Source: Aureococcus anophagefferens
Lineage: Eukaryota > Sar > Pelagophyceae > Pelagomonadales > Pelagomonadaceae
DNA: 64,000 nt
Assembly: GCF_000186865.1 (NCBI RefSeq)
Contig: NW_008705561.1
Span: 1,228,758-1,292,757 of the forward strand
Reading direction: 5' to 3'
The notes beneath the pieces were generated by a model. It had not been told where the DNA came from, ran no database searches, and was given only the letters and a program-made list of their open reading frames with translations. The position numbers and the translations under genes are program-made. This document shows, in pieces, positions 34,745-44,232 of the stretch (positions within the stretch are counted from its first letter, which is position 1; every line of letters begins with the position of its first letter).

Positions 34745-36046
34745 CTAAAAGGGGAACATGCCGGAGATGTTGCTCGCGCCCGCGTTCATGGCGTTGGGCT
34801 TCATGGCCGGCGACGTGCCCGCGTTCGGCGGCGCGAAGGCCGGCGGCGGCTGCTGCCACGGCTGCTGGGGCCAGCCGGCCTGGCCGCCGTAGGCCGGCGC
34901 GGACGGCGCGCGCGCCATCGCCGGCTGCTGCGGCGGGAACGAGGCGAAGCCGCCGGGCGCCGAGCCGCCGCGCGCCATCGCCGGCATGCCCATGCCCATG
35001 CCCATGCGCGGCGGCGGTTGCGCGTAGGGCATCGTCGACGGCTGGCCCATCATCGACACGGCGAGCCTGTTGCCGCCGAGGCCGCCGCCGCCGCCGAGGC
35101 CGTTGCCGAGGCCGTTGCCCGCGGCCGGCGACGCGGGCTTTTGAGCCGGCGGCGCCGGCGGCGGCGCGCCGAAGGCGGCGAAGCCGCCGAGGCCCGACGC
35201 GGGCGCGGCCGGCGCGGCCGGCGCCGCGGCGAAGGAGCCGAAGGCGTCGAACCCGGCGGCGGGCGGCGCGGCGGGCGGCGCCGGCGCGGCCGCGAACGCG
35301 CCGAACCCGGCGGCGGGCGGCGCGGCGGGCGGCGCCGGCGCGGCCGCGAACGCGCCGAACCCGGCGGCGGGCGAAACGGGCGCGCCGAAGGGGTCCGGCG
35401 CCGCCGCCGCCGCCGGAGGCGCCGGAGGCGCCGCGGTCCCGAAGGGGTCGAAGGCCGGCCGGCCCGGCGGCGCCGGCGCGGCCGCCGCCGGCGGCGCCGC
35501 GGCGAAGTCGTCGAAGCTGAGCAGGTCGAGGGCCGGCGCCGCGGCCGCGACCGGCGGCGCCGCGGCCTTGCGGGAGATCTTGAGCCCGCCGGCCTGCGGC
35601 GCCCTCTTCTTGGGCTTGGGCTCCGGCGGCGGCGCCGCGGCCGGCGCGGCGTTCGACATGGCGAAGGACGCCGAGGGCCGCGACTCGAAGAAGGCGCGCT
35701 TGTTGTAGACGAGGTCCACGAAGCCCTTCGTCGCCTGGAGGCTCGCGCCGGGCTTGAGGCCGCGGCTCGGGTCCATCTTGCCCATGAAGACCGCGCGGCA
35801 CCGCGCGTTGCCGCCGTCGCGCAGCTTCTTCACCTCCTTGGCGCTCCAGTAGCTCATGGACACGGACTTGCAGAGGTGGCTGAAACTCTGGTGGCTGCTC
35901 TTGCACGTGTGGCACACGAAGGTCGCGTAGGTCATGACGACGGCGCCGTGGCCGTGCTGGGCGACGACGCCGCAGTTCGCGCACTGCTTGTTCTCGGGCA
36001 GCTTGCGGAGCGTGTCGAGCTCCTTCTCCGCGCCGGGGTCGGACAT
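34745..36046 (-). CDS. AGFG/Hrb-like ArfGAP-domain protein with FG-type repeats
   Basis: The product is 433 aa from ATG 36046. An ArfGAP zinc finger occupies residues 10-125: NKQCANCG, FVCHTCKSSHQSFSHLCKSV, SMSYWSAKEVKKLRDGGNAR, then an MDPSRGLKPG/VDLVYNKRAFF end. Detail matches AGFG1 (Hrb) best, including the KSVSM(S/T) strand and GNxxC. The rest is Pro/Ala-rich with repeated FGAF, DPFG and GFGAFAA motifs, like the FG/NPF repeats AGFG uses in vesicle traffic. The arginine finger that activates Arf GTP hydrolysis (HR in most, LR in AGFG) is Gln here (HQ), so GAP activity may be lost. It is convergent with the Pro-rich gene, 30 bp between stops. Confidence 0.82.
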   Translation of the reverse strand: MSDPGAEKELDTLRKLPENKQCANCGVVAQHGHGAVVMTYATFVCHTCKSSHQSFSHLCKSVSMSYWSAKEVKKLRDGGNARCRAVFMGKMDPSRGLKPGASLQATKGFVDLVYNKRAFFESRPSASFAMSNAAPAAAPPPEPKPKKRAPQAGGLKISRKAAAPPVAAAAPALDLLSFDDFAAAPPAAAAPAPPGRPAFDPFGTAAPPAPPAAAAAPDPFGAPVSPAAGFGAFAAAPAPPAAPPAAGFGAFAAAPAPPAAPPAAGFDAFGSFAAAPAAPAAPASGLGGFAAFGAPPPAPPAQKPASPAAGNGLGNGLGGGGGLGGNRLAVSMMGQPSTMPYAQPPPRMGMGMGMPAMARGGSAPGGFASFPPQQPAMARAPSAPAYGGQAGWPQQPWQQPPPAFAPPNAGTSPAMKPNAMNAGASNISGMFPF

Positions 36047-36064
36047 GGCTCGATGGACGACGGC

Positions 36065-36129
36065 CTCGGGGCGCCTCCACGCGATGTCGACGACGGACGA
36101 CGGACGCGTCTCGGGGCGCCTCCACGCGA
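36065..36129. repeat. 45-bp tandem duplication in the 5' leader of the ArfGAP gene
   Basis: CTCGGGGCGCCTCCACGCGA occurs at 36065-36084 and 36110-36129, 45 bp apart, in the leader just upstream of the ArfGAP ATG (36046, minus strand). A complementary tract (GACGGACGACGGACG) lies between. Confidence 0.8.
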
Positions 36130-36140
36130 CGTTCTCCTTG

Positions 36141-36148
36141 CCACAAAA
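36141..36148. promoter_or_regulatory. CCACAAAA promoter-type motif
   Basis: CCACAAAA about 95 bp upstream of the ArfGAP start codon (36046, minus). It is the same octamer, at a similar distance, as in the DUSP-JmjC/oxygenase and msrA/FGE gaps. Role inferred from recurrence only. Confidence 0.3.
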
Positions 36149-36247
36149 CAGGCGTATCCAACGATGCAAGGATGGTGCCGACTCATTGCAGTCCTGCGCA
36201 AGCGGGGACCCGGGTGATAAAAGACTGCTACTAAGCACGCGCGCGTT

Positions 36248-37510
36248 TTACCAGAGGGGGAGGGAGGCGAGGTTCGCATTCCAGGCGCTATATGTTCTCC
36301 CGGCTTCGTGCTCCGAGTCATCCGAGTCGTACAGCGTACGCGGCACGCAGGGCAGCCATTCGTAGTCCATCCCTCCCTGTTCGCGGAGAAAAAGCCCGTC
36401 GAGCCTGAAGTTTGCCCCAGGGGAGACTACGTAGATGCTACCCTCGTGGGCGACCGCGGACATATAAACCAATTTTTCTCTGGTGCCAGGCAAAGGCAGC
36501 GGCGCCTCGGCGGCCCATCGATCGGTCAGCGGGTCGTACGAGACCATCGTGTTGCTGGTCTCGTAATATGGGGCGTCTTCGAGACGTCCCTCCTCGAGAG
36601 CGGCGAGCGACGCGGCAGCGTAGACGCTCCCTCCCATTACGTAGATGCGCCCACCAACCTCCACGATGCTGGCGTTGGCGCGAGGGACGGGCATCGGCGC
36701 ACACAACTTCCACGTATTGTTTGAGAGGTCGAGCGCCTGCACTGCGCGCGTCAATACAAATTCTGGTTTCTGTTGGCCGCCGATAAGGTAGAGCACGTCA
36801 TCGAGACAGAAAATACGGGGCTCGAAATCTCCCTCTCCATGATAAAGGTCGATCGGCGGATTTGGAAGAGAGACCCATGCATCGTCTCCAGGCCGAGAGC
36901 ATGTCAGCGAAATACTTTGGGTCACCTTGAAGGTCTCTGGAAGCTTGAGCGTCACCACAACGTTGGTCGAAGCACAGATGGAATCTACCCAATAACCAGT
37001 ATTTGGAAACTTCGCCTCAACCCACCGTCTCATTGCGAGGTCATACTCGTACCATTTTTGTATGGACTTTGATCTATCAGAAGCATCGAACACAGCAAGT
37101 AACTTGCCCTGGAATATCACGGTCTTCAGGTAATCAATATGAAATTCATCACCAACTCTGGGAAACTTTGCCATGTTTTCTCGCCATTTGCGAGAGTGCC
37201 CGAATCGCTGCAGCACAAAGCACCGCGTGTCGTAGTTCGTGTCTTCGTTCTCCCATCCTGCGAGAACCAGCGCGCGCTCGTCGACGACCTTGCGCGCCGC
37301 GACGAACGGCGCTGACGCCCGCAGCGCGCGCCACGCTTTGCAACAACTCGCAACTGCGTGGAGGTCCGCGAACTTTAGGATCGCCAGGCAGCCGACGGCG
37401 CACTCCGGCGGCAAGCGGGCGAAGGGGGTGCGACCGCCGGTAGATGGCGCCATTTTAGTTTCCTCGCGTTGGGCTGCCGTATGGCTGCGATCGCATTTGG
37501 ACGACGCCAT
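36248..37510 (-). CDS. F-box and kelch-repeat protein with atypically low GC
   Basis: The product is 420 aa from ATG 37510, or 401 aa from ATG 37453 (MAPSTGG). The F-box is at about residues 30-70 (FARLPPECAVGCLAILKFAD, LHAVASCCKAWRALRA). Kelch-like blades follow, clearest at DDVLYLIGGQQKPEFVLTRA and GGRIYVMGGSVYAAASL, with YDPLTDRWAAEAPLP. It should act as a substrate receptor in an SCF-type ubiquitin ligase. Base composition is near 50% GC over much of the gene, with A/T-ending codons, against 70% or more in the neighbours. That suggests recent acquisition, relocation or relaxed codon selection. Confidence 0.82.
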   Translation of the reverse strand: MASSKCDRSHTAAQREETKMAPSTGGRTPFARLPPECAVGCLAILKFADLHAVASCCKAWRALRASAPFVAARKVVDERALVLAGWENEDTNYDTRCFVLQRFGHSRKWRENMAKFPRVGDEFHIDYLKTVIFQGKLLAVFDASDRSKSIQKWYEYDLAMRRWVEAKFPNTGYWVDSICASTNVVVTLKLPETFKVTQSISLTCSRPGDDAWVSLPNPPIDLYHGEGDFEPRIFCLDDVLYLIGGQQKPEFVLTRAVQALDLSNNTWKLCAPMPVPRANASIVEVGGRIYVMGGSVYAAASLAALEEGRLEDAPYYETSNTMVSYDPLTDRWAAEAPLPLPGTREKLVYMSAVAHEGSIYVVSPGANFRLDGLFLREQGGMDYEWLPCVPRTLYDSDDSEHEAGRTYSAWNANLASLPLW

Positions 37511-37642
37511 AGGAGCGGCTGGTAAGCCGATCTTGCAGCGATGGTGCAGACTCGGTGACGGTGCACGTGGGCGACAACCGAGCCCCTACGCGTCCTGCAA
37601 CGGGGGAGAGCGGGGGACTGGTTAGGAGAAAAGGCGGGCGGC

Positions 37643-39163
37643 CTAGAAGTCGTCGTCGCCGCTGGGCCTGGGCTCCGGCGGCGGCGCGGCGGGCGCGCGG
37701 TCCGCCGCGGCGCGGACGTGGCGGATGAGCGCGTCGACGGCCGCGCGCGCGTCGTTGTGCGTGAGCGACGCGACGACGCGCGCGAAGCGGACGTCGTCGT
37801 GGGCTTCGAGCCGCGGCGCGGAGGCGTCGTCCTCGACCATCTTCGGCGCGCCGGCGCCGAGCTCCGCGGCGAGGAAGAGGTGGTCGAGCGCCTCGTCGAG
37901 CGCCGACGCGTCGCGCGCGAGCGCCAACCCCAGCTCGACGTGGGCCCGGCAGCGCAGCGCCCGAGGCCCGTCGCCGCGCGCGTCGAGGGGCGACGGGTCC
38001 GCGTCGGCGCTTTCCTCCCTCCCGTCGTCCGCCTCGCTCCCGCGCGCCCAGCCGTCGAGCGTCTCCGCGGCGTCGCGGAGCGCCGCGAGGCGCTTCGGCG
38101 CCTGGGTTTCGCCCAGGGCCCCGTAGGCGCGCGCGAGCTCGAGGAGCGCGTTGCCCCGGCGGCGGCGGTCGCGCGCGTGCTCCGCGCCGTGGCGCAGCAC
38201 GTCCTCGAAGTCCGCGGCCGCGTGCTCCGCGCGGCCGGGCACGCGGTTCGACGCGCAGGCCCGGAGCGCCAGGACCCGCTCCCGCAGCGGCGACCCCGGC
38301 GGCGCGTGGGGCTCCGCGGCGTCGAGGAGGTCGAGCACGTCGCGGAACGCCGACGAGGGCTCGCCGTAGAGCCCCGAGGAGAAGGCCGCGCGGACCCGCG
38401 CGCGCCCGCCCGTCGCCAGCGCCACGCGCCGCTGGGACGACACCGCCGCGGCGTCGAGCGCCGCGCCGTATTTCGCCGTGGCGAGGTTGAAGAGCGTGCC
38501 CGGCGCGTGCGGTTCGATCTCCAAACTCCGCTCGAGCGACGCCGTCGCCAGATCCCTTTCCCCCGTCGCGAGGAGGATCGTCGCGACGTTGTTGAGCAGG
38601 GGCGCGTTCGGCGGGAAGTCCTCCGAGGGCGCGCAGTGGAGCGCGCGCGCGTAGACCTCGAGCGCGTCGGCGGGCGCGTCGCACTGGTGGAGCGCGTTGC
38701 CCAACGCGTGGAGCGCGCGCGGCTCGTCGGGGGCGAGGGACGCCGCCTCGCGCAGCGGCGGCAGGGCGTCGTCGCTGCGCCCGCTGAAGGCCAGGTAGGA
38801 CCCGGCGTTGATGAGCAGCGCCGCGCGGTAGGGAGCGTCGCCCGGCGTCAGGCGGAGCGCGCGCTTGAAGGCCGACGCGGCCGCGCCGGACCGGCCCTCG
38901 TGGGCCGCCTCGAAGGCGCGCCGCGTCCAGCGCTGGGCCGCCTTCGCCGCGCGCGCCTCGTCGTCGTCGTCGTCGTCGTCGTCCTCGGGCGCGTGGTCGG
39001 GCAGCGACTCCTCGTGGGCCGCGTCGGCGTCGTCGTCGCCGGGACCCCAGAAGCTCTCGCCGCCGCGGAGCCGAGCCGCGAGGGACGGGAGCGACCGCTC
39101 GCGGGGGCGCAGGCCCCCGACGAAGGAGAGGGCGAGGAGAAGGAGGGCGCCGCGCGTCCGCAT
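37643..39163 (-). CDS. TPR-repeat protein with N-terminal signal
   Basis: The product is 506 aa from ATG 39163; the longer open frame upstream lacks a better ATG. It starts with a signal peptide (MRTRGALLLLALSFVGGL), then an Asp run. Tetratricopeptide repeats span about residues 70-240: GRSGAAASAFKRALRLTPGD, GRSDDALPPLREAASLAPDE, ADALEVYARALHCAPS, GERDLATASLERSLEIEPHA. The C-terminal half keeps a helical-hairpin pattern but is diverged (GNALLELARAYGALGETQAP). TPRs bind partner peptides; the partner is unknown. Location in the secretory pathway or plastid is inferred from the signal. Confidence 0.75.
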   Translation of the reverse strand: MRTRGALLLLALSFVGGLRPRERSLPSLAARLRGGESFWGPGDDDADAAHEESLPDHAPEDDDDDDDDEARAAKAAQRWTRRAFEAAHEGRSGAAASAFKRALRLTPGDAPYRAALLINAGSYLAFSGRSDDALPPLREAASLAPDEPRALHALGNALHQCDAPADALEVYARALHCAPSEDFPPNAPLLNNVATILLATGERDLATASLERSLEIEPHAPGTLFNLATAKYGAALDAAAVSSQRRVALATGGRARVRAAFSSGLYGEPSSAFRDVLDLLDAAEPHAPPGSPLRERVLALRACASNRVPGRAEHAAADFEDVLRHGAEHARDRRRRGNALLELARAYGALGETQAPKRLAALRDAAETLDGWARGSEADDGREESADADPSPLDARGDGPRALRCRAHVELGLALARDASALDEALDHLFLAAELGAGAPKMVEDDASAPRLEAHDDVRFARVVASLTHNDARAAVDALIRHVRAAADRAPAAPPPEPRPSGDDDF

Positions 39164-39335
39164 TGCGTCACGGCCAAAGCCTCTGTCCGGATGCGGCACC
39201 CTCGGCGGAGCCCTTGCGCGCCCGCGAAGGCCCTCGGCGGTTCCGAGCCCGAGCCATACCTCCTGGCCCGCGGCTCCGCACTTCAATGTGAGCGCATCGA
39301 ATTCAACAATCTGAGCTGAACCCTCTCGGCGGCCC

Positions 39336-39598
39336 TTACGCGCGGTTCGTGATGTCGGCGCAGGCGCTCAGCTTGGCGGGGGACTTGGGGAGGGAGTGGG
39401 AGCCGTGCTCGAGGGTCGCGACGTCGAAGAACTCGAAGTCGCCGGGGTCGACGGGGGCCGCCGCCGCCGTGTCCCACGCGGGGTCCGGCTCGTCGGTGAA
39501 GCAGCCGCGGTCGCCGAGGTCTCCCAGATCGGACCAGGAGTCGCCGTCGTCGAGGAGCGCGTTGCAGAGGTCGGCGCGGAAGGCGCCCTCGTGGATGA

Positions 39599-39630
<32 letters not shown>

Positions 39631-42086
39631 GAGACGTCGCCGCTGTCGGCGGCGGCGCGCACGGACGAGAAGGCGCCGAGGATGGCGATGGACGCGACGC
39701 GCTCGTAGCACGTGCCGGCCGCGAGCCGCTCCGACGTGGGGCGCAGCTTCAGCTCGGCGAACGTCGCGGCGACGCCCTTCGCCACCGCGCTGCCGCGCTC
39801 GCCGAAGTCGAGGACCTTCATCTGGAACGAGCCGGGGTGGCCCTCGACGGCGATGCGCCCGTAGAAACGCGCGCACGTGCCCCCCAGGACCGCGACGACC
39901 CAGAAGCACTCGCGGCACTCGCGGCCCTTGACCTTCGACTTGCGGACCAGGCGCTGCACGAAGTGGAGGCCGTCGTCGGAGGAGGAGGTGCAGCACAGGA
40001 GGATCGTCGCGAGCCGGCCCTCGACGGAGTCGCTCGAGCCGTTGGACGCGGGGTCCGAGACCGCCGCCGCCATCAGGCTCGGGTCGACGAGCGTCCCCGA
40101 CCGGCCGAAGTCGAGCGTGTCGCGCTCGCGCCGCTGCGTGACGAGTCGCTCCAGGAGGCCGCCGTCGACCGACGGCTGCTTGGCGACGACGAGCTCGCGC
40201 TGGAGGTCGCCCTCGAGCGCGTCGACCATCACGAGGAGGCCGAAGACCGCGCCGGGCTCGCCCTTCTCCGCGTGGCACGAGATGCCGCCCGGCGTGCCCA
40301 CCACGGAGCTCATCAGGGGCAGCACGTCGCGGCCCTCGCTCTGGCACTTGGCGATGTAGCGCCGCAGCTCGAGCGTGCAGTCCGACTCGACGCGGTCGCA
40401 CAGCTCCAGGTTGAAGTCCGGGCGCGACGGGTAGACCATGATGTGGCCGAGTTCGAAGCCGCGGTGGATGTGGCGGGTGTTGAGCAAGGAGCCGTCCGCG
40501 AAGCGGAGGAACTGGTATTTGCGGAGCAAAGACGCGATGGTCTCGGTGCCGGGCTTGCCGGCGGCCGTGAATTCGCAGCGCCGGTGGAGCCCGACGCCGA
40601 TGGAGGCGCCGAGCCGGCCGCTCGTCGCGTCGGCCTTCTGGAGCATCGGCGCCAGGGAGTCCTCGGCGAGGAGCTTGGCCGCCGCCGCCTGAGCTGGCTC
40701 GTCGCGGAGGTCGACGTAGGCGCGGAGCTGGCCGCTCCGCGCCTTGCGCAACGCCTGGCGCCGCGGCTCGTATCGAGCGTGCTCCTCGCGGTTGAGCCGC
40801 AGCTGGTTGAGCTCGAAGTGCTCGAGGCGAGCCTCCAGCGGAAGCTTCGCGATCGCGAGCGCGGACGCGGTCGACGCCTCGGGCCGCATGGCGACGACGC
40901 AGGCCATAGGGTCGAACTCGCCGCCCGCGACGGCGTTCTTCGGCCGCTTCGACGGCGGCGGCGCGCGCGGCGGCGGCGCGCGCGGCGGCGGCTGCACGTC
41001 GAGCTCGAACGCCGCGCCGCGGTAGGCCGGCGGCGGCCGGCCGCCGGGGCCGGAGAGCGCGGCGCCGCCGCCGAGGACGCCGCCGCCGAGGCCGCCGCCG
41101 AGGCCGCCGCCGAGGGCGAGCAGCGACCCCGCGGCCCGCGCGCCCGGAATCGACGGCGGCGCGCCGCGGTAGGCCAGCACCGGCGCGCCGTAGTCCGGCG
41201 GCCGGCCGCCGGGGCCGCAGGGCGCGAACGGCGCGCCGCCGAGGACGGCGCCGCCGCGGTCGCCGAGGGCGAGCAGCGACCCCGCGGCCCGCGCGCCCGC
41301 GGGCGGCGCGCGCGGAATCGTCGACGCCGTCGCGCGGTAGGCCGGCGGCGGCGGGCCGCGGTAGTCCAGCGGCGGCAGGTCGAGGACGGCGCCGCCGCGG
41401 TCGCCGAGGGCGAGCAGCGACCCCGCGGCCCGCGCGCCCGCGGGCGGCGCGCGCGGAATCGTCGACGCCGTCGCGCGGTAGGCCGGCGGCGCGCCGCGGT
41501 AGGCCGTCGACAGCGGGCCGCCGGGGGCGTAGGTCACGCGCGGCGCGCCGCCGCCGCCGAGGCCGCCGAGGCCGCCGAGGCCGCCGCCGAGGCCGCCGCC
41601 GAAGAGGTCGGGCGGCGGCCGCGCGCCGTCGGACGCGTAGCCGTAGTGCTCGCGCGCGCGCGCGACGTTCTCGCGCTGCTTCTTGTCGTGGGCTAGCTTC
41701 TCGCGCAGGCGCGCGACGTGGCGCGCGATGACGCGGGCGTCGTCGGCGTCGACGTCGGCGGCGACGAGGTGCCAGCCCTTGAAACCTTTTTTATTGCAGG
41801 GACTGCCGGAGGAATCGCTGATGCTCGCGACGATCGGCTTTCGCAGGAATTTTTGCTCCGGCGCCGTGAGGTGGACGCCGGCCGCGCGGCCCAGCGCAAG
41901 CGCGAATGCGGCGACGGCATCCGCGTAAGTGACGCGGGCGCCTCGCGCACTACACGGCTGCAATGCTCCTCGCGCCCACGATGCTGTCGTCTTGTTGACG
42001 GCATCGTACAGGCTCGACTTACACTCCTTGCCTGCTTTCGTGTGGAACCATGAATCAAGTGTTGTGCCGATGCCGCCCCCCGACAT
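39336..42086 (-). CDS. Large orphan protein with Gly/Pro-rich repeat region
   Basis: The product is 916 aa from ATG 42086. Residues 1-140 look structured (LDSWFHTKAGKECKSSLYDA, RVTYADAVAAFALALGRAAG, GFKGWHLVAADVDADDARVI). Residues 150-370 are Gly/Pro-rich with near-identical repeats of the type RATASTIPRAPPAGARAAGS-LLALGDRGGAVL. Residues 380-900 again look globular, with Cys-containing blocks (GRECRECFWVVAVLGGTCAR) and an Asp run near 845; the end is LPKSPAKLSACADITNRA. I do not recognise any domain. A single long ORF with clean ATG and even coding bias supports it. Confidence 0.65.
41241..41500. repeat. 141-bp in-frame tandem repeat within a CDS
   Basis: GAGGACGGCGCCGCCGCGG and the following 110 bases at 41241 recur almost exactly at 41382; the period of 141 bp is 47 codons, so the frame is kept. 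Shorter related copies extend to 41040, giving the repeated ARAAGSLLALG segments of the orphan protein. Confidence 0.85.
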
Positions 42087-42274
42087 CTTCGCGTAGCCTC
42101 GCGAGCTGCCCTTCTGAATTTTGTTCAAATGTTAACGTAAAACTCCTTGGCCGGGGGTCATCTCGGTGGCGCACGACGCCGTCGAGGACGCGCTTCCACC
42201 GGCAGACGCAGGCAGCCCCGACTGCGTGACGCGCGCGGACTTGCCAGGTCGAGGGGACCCGCGCGCGCGATCCG

Positions 42275-42831
42275 TGGGCGGTGCTCGACTCGTCATCACG
42301 GCCATCGCCTTTCCGGCTGGGGTCCACGGGGCTCACCATCTTCGACGCCCATGGAAAAATTCTCAGCGAGAGCGACTTGGACGCGTTCGCGAAGCAAATT
42401 GGCGAGCGCCGCCCGAGCCCAATGCGTCGCGTCCTTCGGTGCTTGCGGTGGAGTTTCGTCTACCCCGGTGGCCCGACGCGCGGCCAGCGTCCAAGCTGGC
42501 GCTCTTCGGCTGGCCCGTCGCGAAGGCCTGCGGCGGCTACTACTCGCTCGCCGTCGGCGCGTCCGGAACGCTGTACGCGTGGGGCTGCGGCGTCTTCTGC
42601 GACGGCGGCAACGACGGCGTCATCCCGGCCCTTGGGCGGCCGGACACGTCCTCGGAAACGATCCATCCGACGGCCGTCGACGGCGTGGGCCCCGTGGTCG
42701 CCGTCGTGGCGGGCGCGTACTATTCCGTGGCGCTGACGAAGGACGGGCGCGTATTAACGTTCGGCGCGGCGCAGCTGGGCCAGGTCGGGCGGTCGCCGGA
42801 CGGCGGCGGCGGCGACAAGGCGGGCCTGCCC
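42275..42831 (+). pseudogene. RCC1-repeat gene fragment
   Basis: Two joined segments are recognisable: 42275-42401 (TGLTIFDAHGKILSESDLDA, FAKQI) and 42488-42831 (KLALFGWPVAKACGGYYSLA, VGASGTLYAWGCG, VAVVAGAYYSVALTKDGRVL, TFGAAQLGQVGRSPDG). They fit one and a half RCC1 blades, the beta-propeller of Ran-GEF-type proteins. An 86-bp GC-AG intron (42402-42487) joins them in frame. No ATG is evident at the 5' end, and after GLP the similarity ends, running into the leader of the carrier gene. A complete RCC1 propeller needs about seven blades, so this is a remnant or an unrecognised short gene. Confidence 0.5.
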
Positions 42832-43061
42832 GTCTGTGCCGGACGCACTTCCGGACGCAGATGCCGGACGCTGCTTGGCTCGGGTCGATGCTGCCGTCGC
42901 TCATCTGCAGGCCTTGCTGCGAGCCGAGCCAGGTTGAGGGCTACGCTGACGGTGGCCGCCGCGCCGCGATCTGTGCCGACGTTACGCCCCGACGCTGCCA
43001 AAAACTACCCACACAGCCCTCCAGCGCGTCGCTCACACACACACAACAAGACAGCGCCACA

Positions 43062-44121
43062 ATGCCGAAGCCGCACGTGCGGAGGAGGCGTCGCTTCCTC
43101 GTCGCCGCGGCGCTGGCGCTGGGCCGCTGCGCCGCGTCGTCGACGCTGTCCGTCGCGCCGCAGCCCGTGCAGCCGCGCAAGCGGCTCGCGCTCGAGGCGG
43201 CGCCCTACGCCGTGGGCTGCGCCGTCGCCGGCGCGGTGACGCGCCCGCGTCCCGCCGAAAAAAGCCCGGCCCGCTTTTACGCGCCGTTTCCCCTCGCAGA
43301 TCTCGACGTGCGCGTCGCACACGGTGACGCTGCCGCTGGACGTGCTGAAGACGAAGATCCAGTCCGACGCTAACCTCGCGCGGCTCGGCGCCGTGGGCGC
43401 CGTGCGCGCGGTCGTCCGGTCGCAGGGCTCGCGCGCGCTCTTCGCGGGGTTCACGCCGAACGCGGCGGGCTACTTCATGCAGGGCGCCATCAAGTTCGGG
43501 TTGTACGAGTGCGGCAAGCGCATTTTCACGGAGACGCTGGCGAAACGGCGGCCCGACGTGGACGTGGACGACCCGGCGACGCGCGTCGGCATCTGGGTCG
43601 CGTCGTCGGCGTGCGCCGAGGTCGTCGCGTGCCTCGCGCTCTGCCCCATGGAGGCGACGAAGATTCGGATGGTCACGGACCCGCGCTACGCGCGGACGAC
43701 ACTCGGCGCGCTGCGGCGCGTCGTCCGCGAGAACGGCGTGGTCTCGCTGTGGCAGGGCGTCGCGCCGATCATGGTCCGCCAGGTGCCCTACACCGTCGCC
43801 AAGCTCGCGGGCTACGAGGCCCTGAGCGCGAGCCTCGGTTCGGGCGGCGTCCTGCCGGGCGTCGTCGCCGGCGTGGGCGCCGCCGCCGTGTCCCAGCCGG
43901 GCGACGTCATCCTCACGCGCATCTGCGGCGGGTCGGCCAAGGCGCGGCTCTCGGGCCAGTGCGCGCTGTCCATGGGCGACGTCCTCGCGACGCTCGCCCA
44001 CCCGACGGAGCTCTTCGTCGGCCTCCAAAGCCGCGCGGCCATGTGCGCGACGGTCTGCGCCGCCCAATTCTTCCTCTACGAGGCCCTGCGCCCCGCGCGG
44101 CCGCCGCCGGCGTCGTCCTAG
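43062..44121 (+). CDS. Mitochondrial phosphate carrier (SLC25A3-like)
   Basis: Exons 43062-43235 and 43300-44121 encode 331 aa. After the 64-bp GT-AG intron (phase 0) the first carrier signature is rebuilt: VGCAVAGAISTCASHTVTLP-LDVLKTK. Second and third repeats show ALCPMEATKIRM and SQPGDVILTRI. Segments NAAGYFMQGAIKFGLYECGK and IMVRQVPYTVAKLAGYEAL are typical of the phosphate carrier (PiC/Mir1), which imports phosphate with protons for ATP synthesis. The N-terminus MPKPHVRRRRRFLVAAALAL is a basic presequence. The start lies just after an ACAC-rich leader. Confidence 0.88.
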
Positions 44122-44232
44122 GCCCGGGGGCTGTCGTCAGCCCCCCGCGGCGTCGCACCGCGGGCGTAATCGCCGTTCGACTCGGCTACGGTTCCGTCCG
44201 GAATCTTTAAGCCCCCGTTCAGAGTTCGCATG

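Noticed and set aside
39599..39635. GTC/GAC trinucleotide runs (also near 38960) as regulatory repeats
   Set aside because: They encode Asp runs in the orphan and TPR proteins and are common products of GC-rich codon use.
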